Assembly: GCA_029570375.1 (NCBI GenBank)
Contig: JAKPXB010000031.1
Span: forward strand, 1-51,489
DNA length: 51,489 bases
Direction of reading: 5' to 3'
DNA from: Bacillota bacterium
GTDB lineage: Bacteria; Bacillota; Clostridia; Saccharofermentanales; DTU023
Shown here: piece by piece, positions 1 through 6,902 of the stretch
How the letters are laid out: each line of letters begins with the position of its first letter
Position numbering within the stretch: the stretch's first letter is position 1
Position numbers and translations under genes: made by a program
The notes under the pieces: model-generated
Told to the model about the DNA's origin: nothing
Seen by the model: only the letters and a program-made list of their open reading frames with translations
The model's database searches: none

Positions 1-500
1 AGAAGCCGCATACCGGGGAAACGTCGGCGGACCACATGAATGATGTCACGTATCACAGCGCCGGCACTCGAAGTCACGGCGACGATGCGCTCAGGAATAA
101 AAGGAATAGGCTTTTTCCTTTTGACATCGAAAAGCCCTTCGTTTTCGAGCTTTTCCCTGAGAAGAAGGAAACGCGTATAGAGATCACCGATTCCCTCCTC
201 CTGAACCCCACTGACGATGAGCTGGAAACGCCCGGTTTTGTCATACAGCGACGGTCTGGCGAAGAGGACCACGCGCATCCCGTCCGACAGCGCGATGCGG
301 ATATTCACGGCAGCTCCCTTGAAAAGCACACAGGATACAGCCGCTTCGAAATCTTTCAGCGTGAAATAGACATGTCCTGAGGGATATTTCTTCAGCCCGG
401 AAATCTCCCCCCGCACGCGCACTCTTGACAGCAGAGGATCTCTCGTGAGCGTTTCATTGACCGCTCTGTTTAAATCCCCGACAGAAAGCACCTCATTCAT
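1..500 (-). CDS. xseA: Exodeoxyribonuclease VII large subunit, N-terminal part (cut by window edge)
   Basis: Translating the minus strand from the ATG at 500 gives an open frame that runs off the left edge (about 166 residues). It begins MNEVLSVGDLNRAVNE and continues through RGEISGLKKYPSGHVYFTLK and a region with VTSSAGAVIRDI. This is the N-terminal OB-fold and the start of the catalytic domain of XseA, which with XseB degrades single-stranded DNA into oligonucleotides. The start overlaps the nusB stop in a TAATG, so the two are probably translationally coupled. The nusB-xseA order is common in Bacillota, and xseB would be expected just beyond the edge. Identity is confident; only the start is visible. 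Confidence 0.93.
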   Translation of the reverse strand, partial: MNEVLSVGDLNRAVNETLTRDPLLSRVRVRGEISGLKKYPSGHVYFTLKDFEAAVSCVLFKGAAVNIRIALSDGMRVVLFARPSLYDKTGRFQLIVSGVQEEGIGDLYTRFLLLREKLENEGLFDVKRKKPIPFIPERIVAVTSSAGAVIRDIIHVVRRRFPGMRL

Positions 501-988
501 TACGCGTCCTCACCGTGCTTCACACAATCGGGAAGCGTGCCGCCGTCGGCCCTGTCAGAGGAAAGATCGACCCGCGGAACGCGCGGAGATTCATTTTTTT
601 CGATATTGCCGAGTACCGCATTGATGAACGGACGCGAACGGTCGTCACCGTATTCATCTGCCAGGATGACAGCTTCAGAAATCGCGATCTCAACGGGAAC
701 CCTTGAATCGAACAGAAGTTCGAGAACCGCGACCCGCAGAATCGCCAGATCTATCAGGGACAATCTTTCCAATGTCCATCCGCGGAGATATTTATCGATA
801 ATGTTATCAAGCTCGCGGCGGTTTGCCGTCACACCGTCTATAAGAAAATCGAAATACGTTTTGTCCGCTTCCTCCTTGAAGGGGTATTGCGAATAAAAGA
901 CTTCTCTCAGACTGGCATCTCTCTGTTCACGGACTTCCATCTGATAGAGGAACATGACGGACTTTTCACGCGCGCTGTGCCGACTCAT
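500..988 (-). CDS. nusB: Transcription antitermination factor NusB
   Basis: 162 residues beginning MSRHSAREKSVMFLYQMEV, the typical NusB opening (arginine-rich helix, then a helix ending in YQ-E). The conserved late block SLIDLAILRVAVLELL followed by EIAISEAVILADEYG and FINAVLGNI is the NusB signature. NusB is all-helical, binds boxA RNA together with NusE (S10), and supports antitermination of rRNA operons. The acidic tail of about 25 residues after FINAVLGNI is longer than usual and poorly conserved in character. It follows DUF2273 by 15 bases and overlaps xseA by one base, consistent with one operon. Confidence 0.95.
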   Translation of the reverse strand: MSRHSAREKSVMFLYQMEVREQRDASLREVFYSQYPFKEEADKTYFDFLIDGVTANRRELDNIIDKYLRGWTLERLSLIDLAILRVAVLELLFDSRVPVEIAISEAVILADEYGDDRSRPFINAVLGNIEKNESPRVPRVDLSSDRADGGTLPDCVKHGEDA

Positions 989-1003
989 AACACTCCTCCC
1001 CTG

Positions 1004-1246
1004 TTAGCGGAACATGCCGGGTGGAAATATTTTGTCAATGAGTCTCTTGATGGTCTCACGATCACGAAAGTAGTGTATCCCGACATAATAACCTGCGCCC
1101 GAAAAGGCGATGATAAATAATAACTTCAGAAAACCGAACAAGACCCACAGCAGCGCGACGACAAAACCGATCAGCAGTCCGGTCAGTCCCGGTGATATGC
1201 CAGAACGCTCATCGCGCCCCTGTTGCCGCTGCTGATCCTGCTTCAT
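1004..1246 (-). CDS. Small DUF2273-type membrane protein
   Basis: 80 residues. A charged, glutamine-rich N-terminus is followed by two adjacent hydrophobic stretches (about residues 22-55, including LLIGFVVALLWVLFGFLKLL) and a basic C-terminus with RDRETIKRLIDKIFPPG. Size, hairpin-like membrane topology and position between amaP and nusB match the DUF2273 family that accompanies Asp23/AmaP in Bacillota. Its biochemical role is not known; membrane anchoring of the Asp23 envelope-stress complex is an inference from context. Confidence 0.8.
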   Translation of the reverse strand: MKQDQQRQQGRDERSGISPGLTGLLIGFVVALLWVLFGFLKLLFIIAFSGAGYYVGIHYFRDRETIKRLIDKIFPPGMFR

Positions 1247-1252
1247 GAATAA

Positions 1253-1804
1253 TCAGCGCTCCACACGGGGCGAAATCGCCTCGACCTTGCTGACGCGGAC
1301 CTGGACATCTCCCACTTCAATACCCGTATACTTTTCGATGTCTTTCTTCACGCGTTCCTGGACGCGCGCCATCATCATCGGTATCTCAACGTCAGGAAAC
1401 GCCTGAACGATAAGCTTGACGGAAAGCGATCCGCCTTTACCCGCCGAAACGCGGGCTTTCGCCGTTTTGACACCGGACTGAGATATTTTCGCGGCGTTCA
1501 ACGCGATATTTTCGATGGCTTCGACTCCGATCTCAATATGGCCGATTTCGTTAGAGCGTATGCGCGTCTTTCGCAGTCTTCCTGCCATCACCGCAATAAT
1601 CAGCGACACCGATGCGACAATAAAACCGGCTAAACTGACGATAAAAGCGACGGTTCTGCTCGACTGTCTCTGCGCGATATTGACCATCATCGAGACAATG
1701 CCGGATAACATCTCCTTGCTGGCCATCGATAAAATAGCAACAAGGAAAATCACTGCCAGCAGGAATGAGAATACGATCAGAACAAAGCGCGCCCAGCGGT
1801 TCAT
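1253..1804 (-). CDS. amaP: Alkaline shock response membrane anchor protein AmaP
   Basis: 183 residues with two membrane segments near the N-terminus (about 7-28 and 52-73) followed by a soluble domain that itself resembles Asp23: VEAIENIALNAAKISQSGVK and VQERVKKDIEKYTGIEVGDV. AmaP tethers Asp23 to the membrane in staphylococci. A GGAGG lies seven bases before the ATG. The start overlaps the asp23 stop as ATGA, so translation is coupled. The neighbouring Asp23 and DUF2273 genes support the call. Confidence 0.88.
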   Translation of the reverse strand: MNRWARFVLIVFSFLLAVIFLVAILSMASKEMLSGIVSMMVNIAQRQSSRTVAFIVSLAGFIVASVSLIIAVMAGRLRKTRIRSNEIGHIEIGVEAIENIALNAAKISQSGVKTAKARVSAGKGGSLSVKLIVQAFPDVEIPMMMARVQERVKKDIEKYTGIEVGDVQVRVSKVEAISPRVER

Positions 1805-2223
1805 ATATAGTCCTCCAAATTGATCGGTTTAGTCTGCTCCCCGGCGCCCGTCTCGTCACTGTCGACCACGCGCATGACATGCACATTGACAGCGTCTACA
1901 TTCAGTCCTGTGTACCGCTCGACATCTCTCTTGACGCGCTCCTGAACGGACCACGCTACTTCAGGCATCACATAACCGAAGAATACCTCCAGGTACACGG
2001 TGATCATCACATCATCAGAAGCTTCTCCTCGAAAAGCGACGCGAACGCCCTTCCCTTCCTGCTCCAGACCGATCGCTTCTTTAAGCGTCGTCACCGCGCC
2101 CTTGTTCAGCCCGCTCACGCCCTGCGTATGAAGTGCCGCTTCCGCCGCGTACTGCGCGATGAAACCCTGGGACATCGTCCGTTCGCCTTTAATAGAGAAC
2201 TGGCGGCCTTCATTCTCGATCAT
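1801..2223 (-). CDS. Asp23/Gls24 family envelope stress response protein
   Basis: 140 residues. It has the Asp23 fold signature: a helix beginning FIAQYAAEAALHTQGVSGL, a strand GVRVAFRGEASDDVMITVYLEV and the closing block VQERVKRDVERYTGLNVDAV. Asp23 proteins coat the inner face of the membrane and respond to envelope or alkaline stress. The ATG overlaps the efp stop as TAATG with GGAG six bases upstream, so it is read as part of the efp operon. The C-terminal half is clearly related to the soluble half of the AmaP next door. Confidence 0.9.
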   Translation of the reverse strand: MIENEGRQFSIKGERTMSQGFIAQYAAEAALHTQGVSGLNKGAVTTLKEAIGLEQEGKGVRVAFRGEASDDVMITVYLEVFFGYVMPEVAWSVQERVKRDVERYTGLNVDAVNVHVMRVVDSDETGAGEQTKPINLEDYI

Positions 2224-2780
2224 TACGCGCGCTCCAGGTAATCTCCTGTACGCGTATCAATCCTCACCACCTCGTTCTGACTGATGAAGAGGGGGACACG
2301 GATAACCGCGCCGGTCTCAAGCGTAGCGTTCTTTGTCGCGCTCTGCGCTGTATCCCCGCGCACGGCTGGCTCACAATCGATAATCTCAAGCTCTACGACA
2401 TTGGGAAGCTCAACATTTAAGATGATGTTCTCCCAGGATTGGACGCGTACGATCATACCTTCTTTCAGGAAAGGCAGGGACTGCTCAAGTCTGTCCTTCC
2501 CGATCGGTATCTGGTCGTAGGTCTCCTGGTCCATGAAATAGTACAGATCGCCATCGGCGTAAATATACGACATATCACGGTTGCTCAGGGTAGCCGGCGG
2601 GTATTTGTCCGACGGGTTGAAGCTCGATTGCACGACGCTTCCGGTCTGCAGATTCTTATATTTTACACGGACAAACGCGGAGCCTTTCCCCGGTTTGACG
2701 TGCTGAAACTCTACCACCTGGCAAGGCTGGCCGTCCATGACAAAAGTTGTACCATTGCGAAAATCTCCCGCACTAATCAT
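2223..2780 (-). CDS. efp: Translation elongation factor P
   Basis: 185 residues starting MISAGDFRNGTTFVMDGQPC. All three EF-P domains are visible: a KOW-like N-domain with the exposed loop HVKPGKGSAF (the lysine at the tip is the usual modification site), an OB domain, and a C-terminal OB domain ending in RIDTRTGDYLERA. EF-P relieves ribosome stalling at proline runs. The ATG at 2780 is chosen because GGAGG sits seven bases upstream; a longer frame starting with TTG at 2792 would overlap that ribosome site. No EF-P modification enzyme is seen nearby. Confidence 0.96.
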   Translation of the reverse strand: MISAGDFRNGTTFVMDGQPCQVVEFQHVKPGKGSAFVRVKYKNLQTGSVVQSSFNPSDKYPPATLSNRDMSYIYADGDLYYFMDQETYDQIPIGKDRLEQSLPFLKEGMIVRVQSWENIILNVELPNVVELEIIDCEPAVRGDTAQSATKNATLETGAVIRVPLFISQNEVVRIDTRTGDYLERA

Positions 2781-2824
2781 ATAAACCTCCAACGATCTGA
2801 AGCATTTTGCTCAATACTATCGCT

Positions 2825-2853
2825 ATTCTAAGGGAAATAAGCTATATGATCAA
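2825..2853 (-). promoter_or_regulatory. Sigma-A promoter of the efp operon
   Basis: On the minus strand TTGATC (2848-2853) and TAGAAT (2825-2830) are separated by exactly 17 bases, 45 bases before the efp start. This is a close match to the vegetative promoter consensus and has the same -10 as the tRNA promoters elsewhere in the window. Confidence 0.75.
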
Positions 2854-2897
2854 CTGTATAAGGCGGTAAGTGATTCACACTTTTATGTAACAGAAAA

Positions 2898-2927
2898 GAT
2901 CACGTGGCATATTTACGATCACGTGAT
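2898..2927. promoter_or_regulatory. Paired GATCACGTG motifs between efp and yqeG
   Basis: GATCACGTG occurs at 2898-2906 and again at 2917-2925, 19 bases apart, so nearly two helical turns. The second copy extends to the perfect palindrome ATCACGTGAT (2918-2927). They lie upstream of the efp promoter in the divergent efp/yqeG region. The arrangement looks like a pair of operator half-sites for a dimeric regulator; no regulator is identified. Confidence 0.4.
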
Positions 2928-3053
2928 AGAGTATGGTTATGCTGTCATGCATTCAGGAAGCGCCGGGTTCCGCACCTCCTCTTCCCGATAAAGCGTTTTG
3001 TGCGGCGCGATTAAAATATAGGCGGAACAAAACAGGAATAAGGGTAACCGGGA

Positions 3054-3653
3054 ATGAACCAACATACTGACAGACTTATCGATCATAAGGAGAGAACACA
3101 CTCTCCTTCGCATTGGGTGCGGACTCGTTTTTTCCCGGACATGAGGGTTCCCTCTCCAGATGTGATCGATTTCAGGGAAATCGCCGATCGGGGATTCCGC
3201 GTTGTCCTCCTGGATATCGACAATACGCTCGCGGTTCACGGTTCCAGAACGGGGGACACCTTTGCGCGCGGAATTGTAACCCGCATTGAAAAAGCGGGAC
3301 TTGTCCCCGTCATCGTGTCAAATGCCCGGGCAGGGCGAGCCCGCGCGTACGCCCGCTCACTGGGTGTTTCTTCCTTTATACCGGATGCGGGGAAACCGGG
3401 CATCGAACCGATCTGCCGCCATTTGAGAGAACTCGGCTGCTCTCCCGATAATGCCCTGATGATCGGTGATCAGCTGCTGACGGATGTCTGGTCAGCACGG
3501 CGCGCCGGGATTCCCGTTATTCTGACGGATAAGCGCTCATCAAAAGAGCTCATCACTGTTCGCGTCAAAAGGCCGATCGAAACGCTGCTTCGTCTTATCG
3601 GCGGCTGTTCAGAGTGGAAAATACTGGGAGAGAAAGGCTATGATTGTCTGTAA
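3054..3653 (+). CDS. yqeG: YqeG-type HAD-superfamily (IIIA) phosphatase
   Basis: 199 residues. The HAD motifs are all present: DIDNT (motif I, the nucleophile aspartates), SNA (motif II), a lysine in AGKPG and GDQLLTDVW (motif III). The region before motif I (FFPDMRVPSPDVIDF then REIADRGF) matches the YqeG family opening. YqeG members are small cap-less phosphatases; the substrate is not settled, and related proteins act on phosphatidylglycerophosphate. Its stop lies 14 bases inside the downstream aspartokinase gene, so the two form a transcription unit. A weak AAGGG/GGGA precedes the ATG. Confidence 0.85.
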   Translation: MNQHTDRLIDHKERTHSPSHWVRTRFFPDMRVPSPDVIDFREIADRGFRVVLLDIDNTLAVHGSRTGDTFARGIVTRIEKAGLVPVIVSNARAGRARAYARSLGVSSFIPDAGKPGIEPICRHLRELGCSPDNALMIGDQLLTDVWSARRAGIPVILTDKRSSKELITVRVKRPIETLLRLIGGCSEWKILGEKGYDCL

Positions 3654-4995
3654 GTTTGGCGGGTCATCCCTCTCCGACGCGGCGCAGATCAGGAAAGCGT
3701 GCGCCATTCTGCTCGAAAACAGCGAACGCAAAATCATGGTTGTCTCAGCGCCTGGGAAACGCCGGGGGATACAGGGTGACACAAAATTCACTGATGTGCT
3801 GATCTTCGCCGCAGAGGAAATCTTCGCGGGACGCGGAGGTGCGGAAGAACTGCGTGTCATTTCTACACGCCTGCGGGAGACAGCGCGCGATCTTTGCCTT
3901 CCGTCTTCGCTCGCGGCGGCTCTCATCTCTGAAATTAACCTGCTTGCCGGAGAACTTGCCTCCAAACGCGCCCGGACGCGCGATGCCCTGCTCGCGATGG
4001 GAGAAATATCGGCCGCGCGGATGGTGGCTGCCTTCCTTCAGAAAGAAGGCTGTAACGCTCGTTTTGTCGATCCCCGGGAAGCCGGTCTTCTATTGGCACG
4101 CGCGGATGGAACGACATGCATCCTGCCGGAAACATACGATCGTCTCGCTTCTCTCGCGCACACGGACGGTATCGTCGTCTTCCCCGGTTTTTTCGGTGTA
4201 TCGCGCGAAGGTGAAATTATCACCTTCTCCAGAGGAGGATCGGATATCACGGGTGCCGTCTTAGCGGCTGCTGTCAACGCGGATCTCTATGAGAACTGGA
4301 CCGACCGCGACAGCGTATTCGCCGCCGATCCTGAACTCGTCCGCGACGCGGTACCGCTTGCCGAAATGAGTTTCCGTGAAATGCGTGTCCTCTCCTCACA
4401 CGGCTTTTCAATCTTTCACCCCGACGCGCTCGAACCGGTTATTCAGCGCGGTATTCCCGTCCATATCCGGAACACAAACAATCCCTCTTCTGAGGGAACT
4501 CGTCTCGTCGCGGAAAGAACTGACATTCACCGGGAGATCACCGGAATTGCCGCCGCCGACCATTACTCTTCCGTCAGGATTCAGGGGTTGCCGACCGGCG
4601 GGGAGCAAGACGACCGGAGTCTTGTTTTCTCCATACTGGCGGACCTCGGCATTCGCGCTCGCGTTGCTCACTCCGGAAACGATGCCCTCTGCTTTATCAT
4701 TCGTGACCCGGCGTTCACACAGGTTATCGAGAGTGATCTGCGCCAACAGCTTCGCGATATATTCGGTATGGCCGGGATCCTCGTCAACCGGGAACTGACG
4801 GCACTTCTACTCGCGGGAGAGGGATTATCCGATACCGGAGCCGTGTTGGCGCGCGCCATGGCCGCGCTCGAAAAGGAACAAATCATTGTCGACATGTCCG
4901 TTCCCCGCTTTTCTGAGATCAGCATGCTGTTTCTGATTCACTCCGGCGACAAAAAGAAGGCTGTTAGGGCTCTGTACAGAGAATTTTTCGAATAA
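3640..4995 (+). CDS. lysC: Aspartate kinase
   Basis: 451 residues beginning MIVCKFGGSSLSD, the aspartokinase nucleotide-binding start. Further family blocks are FSRGGSDITGA, ENWTDRDSVFAADP and SSHGFSIFHPDALEP. Two C-terminal ACT domains follow (from about residue 305, VRIQG then LVFSILADLGI, and a second around LLLAGEGLSDTGAV), which usually carry feedback control by lysine or threonine. It phosphorylates aspartate, the first step towards lysine, methionine, threonine and diaminopimelate. The length fits the monofunctional, long enzyme. It overlaps yqeG by 14 bases; no asd or dap genes are adjacent. Confidence 0.93.
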   Translation: MIVCKFGGSSLSDAAQIRKACAILLENSERKIMVVSAPGKRRGIQGDTKFTDVLIFAAEEIFAGRGGAEELRVISTRLRETARDLCLPSSLAAALISEINLLAGELASKRARTRDALLAMGEISAARMVAAFLQKEGCNARFVDPREAGLLLARADGTTCILPETYDRLASLAHTDGIVVFPGFFGVSREGEIITFSRGGSDITGAVLAAAVNADLYENWTDRDSVFAADPELVRDAVPLAEMSFREMRVLSSHGFSIFHPDALEPVIQRGIPVHIRNTNNPSSEGTRLVAERTDIHREITGIAAADHYSSVRIQGLPTGGEQDDRSLVFSILADLGIRARVAHSGNDALCFIIRDPAFTQVIESDLRQQLRDIFGMAGILVNRELTALLLAGEGLSDTGAVLARAMAALEKEQIIVDMSVPRFSEISMLFLIHSGDKKKAVRALYREFFE

Positions 4996-5018
4996 TACTA
5001 ACCCCGCCGTTCCATCAG

Positions 5019-6902
5019 CTAAGGCCTGACACTCCGGTCGATGACTTCTCCCGCCTTGAAAAACCGGTCGATTCCGTGTTCGCGCGGCTGCCGGAGCGCA
5101 CGCCCCGATAAGAGTGTCTTGGATACATAAACGAACCCATGCCCCTGATTGCTGTACGCGGATGTCCCGTATCCGCTGAGGATGGAAAACCCGCTTTCCG
5201 CCAGGAGTGCGGTCTTCGCCTTATCAAATTGCGCGTGAAGTCCGTAGGGATAATGCAATATACTCAGCTTGCCTGTATAGGGCTCAATAAACTGTTCCGT
5301 CATTTTGATGTCGTCAGCGATCGATTGAACAGCCGCATGGTCCATCGCCAGCCTCCCGTAAGATCCGCTCGCGATGATCCAGTTGTGCGAAGTAAGCGCC
5401 GAGATAATCGCCTTAACCTTCAAGGCATTCTCTTCCAGATCGATTTCATCTCGCTTAGTTCTATCGAAACCGTATGCCTCTGCCTCATTCGACCAATGCT
5501 GATGCTGTTCATCTGTCAAAGGATAGCCAAAGAGACCGTTCCTGCCGATCACGGCGATGGTCCCTGTCGCTCCGTTAAAAGAAAAATCAGGGTGTCTGTC
5601 AATAAAGTTTTCGACGATGCCGATAGCCGAAAAGTACCTGTCCGCACGCTCTGTTCCGTCGCGGTCGCGGACGACGCCGACAACGCGGCCGTCCGCATCG
5701 AGATCCAGCCTGGCAGCGATACCGCTTTCTATCCTCGCGTTCGACGAAAAGAAATCGTCGAGCACGAGACAGATCGGCTTTTTACCCTCCGGATAGGGAA
5801 TCGCTCTGGCTTTTCCGTCTTCTGTCGCGAAAGAACGTCCGTCGACAAGCACATAGCCTCGTTCATACAATTGTTCAAGAATGTTCTCAAATTCCGCCGT
5901 AAGAAGCAGATCGCTGTCCGCAGACGATGCGAAACGGTCGCCGTCAAAAGCTCTGACCGGATCGGCGATAAGCGGTTTCACCGCGATATGTTCGACAGCG
6001 TAAACCCAGTTCAGAACAACAGCGGGATTTTTCCGATCGCATATGTCCTGATAACATCGCAGTTGTTTATCGTCGGGAAACCAGGGGGTCAGTTTTTTTA
6101 TTTTCAATGATGCATCGTATGTTCTGTTGTGATCGAGGTCTTTCACAATAGCCGGAATGAGCTCATCGTAATACGAACGCCGCGCCTTCGCCATCCTTTC
6201 CTCCAGATAGAGAGTCACATGATCAATCCCCGTGAGCTGTCGATCCGTCAGCAGTCTTTGAATGCTCGCGGCCTCGCTGTCATGCGCACCTCGTGCGGCC
6301 GCTTCATTCGCTTCTGTGAGTTCCTCGCGGATCCTCTGCAGGATCTCTGTCTTCCCGAGCAGCTGGTTGTACTCGCGTGAAAATATCGGGACACGGGCCA
6401 GTTGACCCATGAAACGCAGGTAAATGTTTTCATCGATTTTACCGAAAAGATACAGGTTGGTTTTCTCTTCGATGAAGCGCGTCATATCGTTTCCGGAGAT
6501 TGCCGCGTCGAGTTCAAGGACAGCTATTTCCTCTTCTGTAAAGTCGTCACCTCTGAAGACGCGGTCAAGCATCTGTTCTGAACGCTTTTTGACATCATTT
6601 TCAATTCGGTCAATGAGAGAGTCCGCTTCTTCAAGGAGTTTTTTAACCTTGTCCGCCGGGAGCTTCGCGTCGAGTTCAGATCTCTTCAGACGCGTCCTAT
6701 TGTAGATTTCGAAGATACCGTCATGATCGTTTTTCTTCACGGCAGACTCGTAGTCTGAAATCGTGAAAGGGAGTGACGGGCGCGATAAACTGTGCGCAAT
6801 CAGAACAATGACGACAGCTGCGAGCACCACCGCTGCCGCCCACCATAAAGTGCGCCGCTTCAGATAGTTATTCTTGATCGGTTCGACAAACGCGGTGCTC
6901 AT
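5019..6902 (-). CDS. Membrane-anchored polysaccharide-deacetylase-like protein
   Basis: 627 residues. A single N-terminal membrane segment (about 17-37, LWWAAAVVLAAVVIVLIAH) is followed by roughly 270 residues of helical, charged sequence and then a domain with a deacetylase-like outline. ICLVLDDFF stands where NodB domains have TFDDG, SHNWIIASGSYGRLAMDH sits around motif 2, and LHYPYG resembles motif 3 (RxPYG). The canonical HxxxH zinc pair is not evident, so catalysis is uncertain. Topology places the large domain outside the cell. Its ATG overlaps the stop of the topoisomerase A gene (ATGA), so the two are co-translated, an odd pairing. Family assignment is moderate. Confidence 0.65.
   Translation of the reverse strand: MSTAFVEPIKNNYLKRRTLWWAAAVVLAAVVIVLIAHSLSRPSLPFTISDYESAVKKNDHDGIFEIYNRTRLKRSELDAKLPADKVKKLLEEADSLIDRIENDVKKRSEQMLDRVFRGDDFTEEEIAVLELDAAISGNDMTRFIEEKTNLYLFGKIDENIYLRFMGQLARVPIFSREYNQLLGKTEILQRIREELTEANEAAARGAHDSEAASIQRLLTDRQLTGIDHVTLYLEERMAKARRSYYDELIPAIVKDLDHNRTYDASLKIKKLTPWFPDDKQLRCYQDICDRKNPAVVLNWVYAVEHIAVKPLIADPVRAFDGDRFASSADSDLLLTAEFENILEQLYERGYVLVDGRSFATEDGKARAIPYPEGKKPICLVLDDFFSSNARIESGIAARLDLDADGRVVGVVRDRDGTERADRYFSAIGIVENFIDRHPDFSFNGATGTIAVIGRNGLFGYPLTDEQHQHWSNEAEAYGFDRTKRDEIDLEENALKVKAIISALTSHNWIIASGSYGRLAMDHAAVQSIADDIKMTEQFIEPYTGKLSILHYPYGLHAQFDKAKTALLAESGFSILSGYGTSAYSNQGHGFVYVSKTLLSGRALRQPREHGIDRFFKAGEVIDRSVRP

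Noticed and set aside
2937-3239. 100-codon minus-strand frame overlapping the start of yqeG
   Set aside because: It runs antisense to the DIDNT-containing part of yqeG, has no ribosome site and no recognisable sequence.
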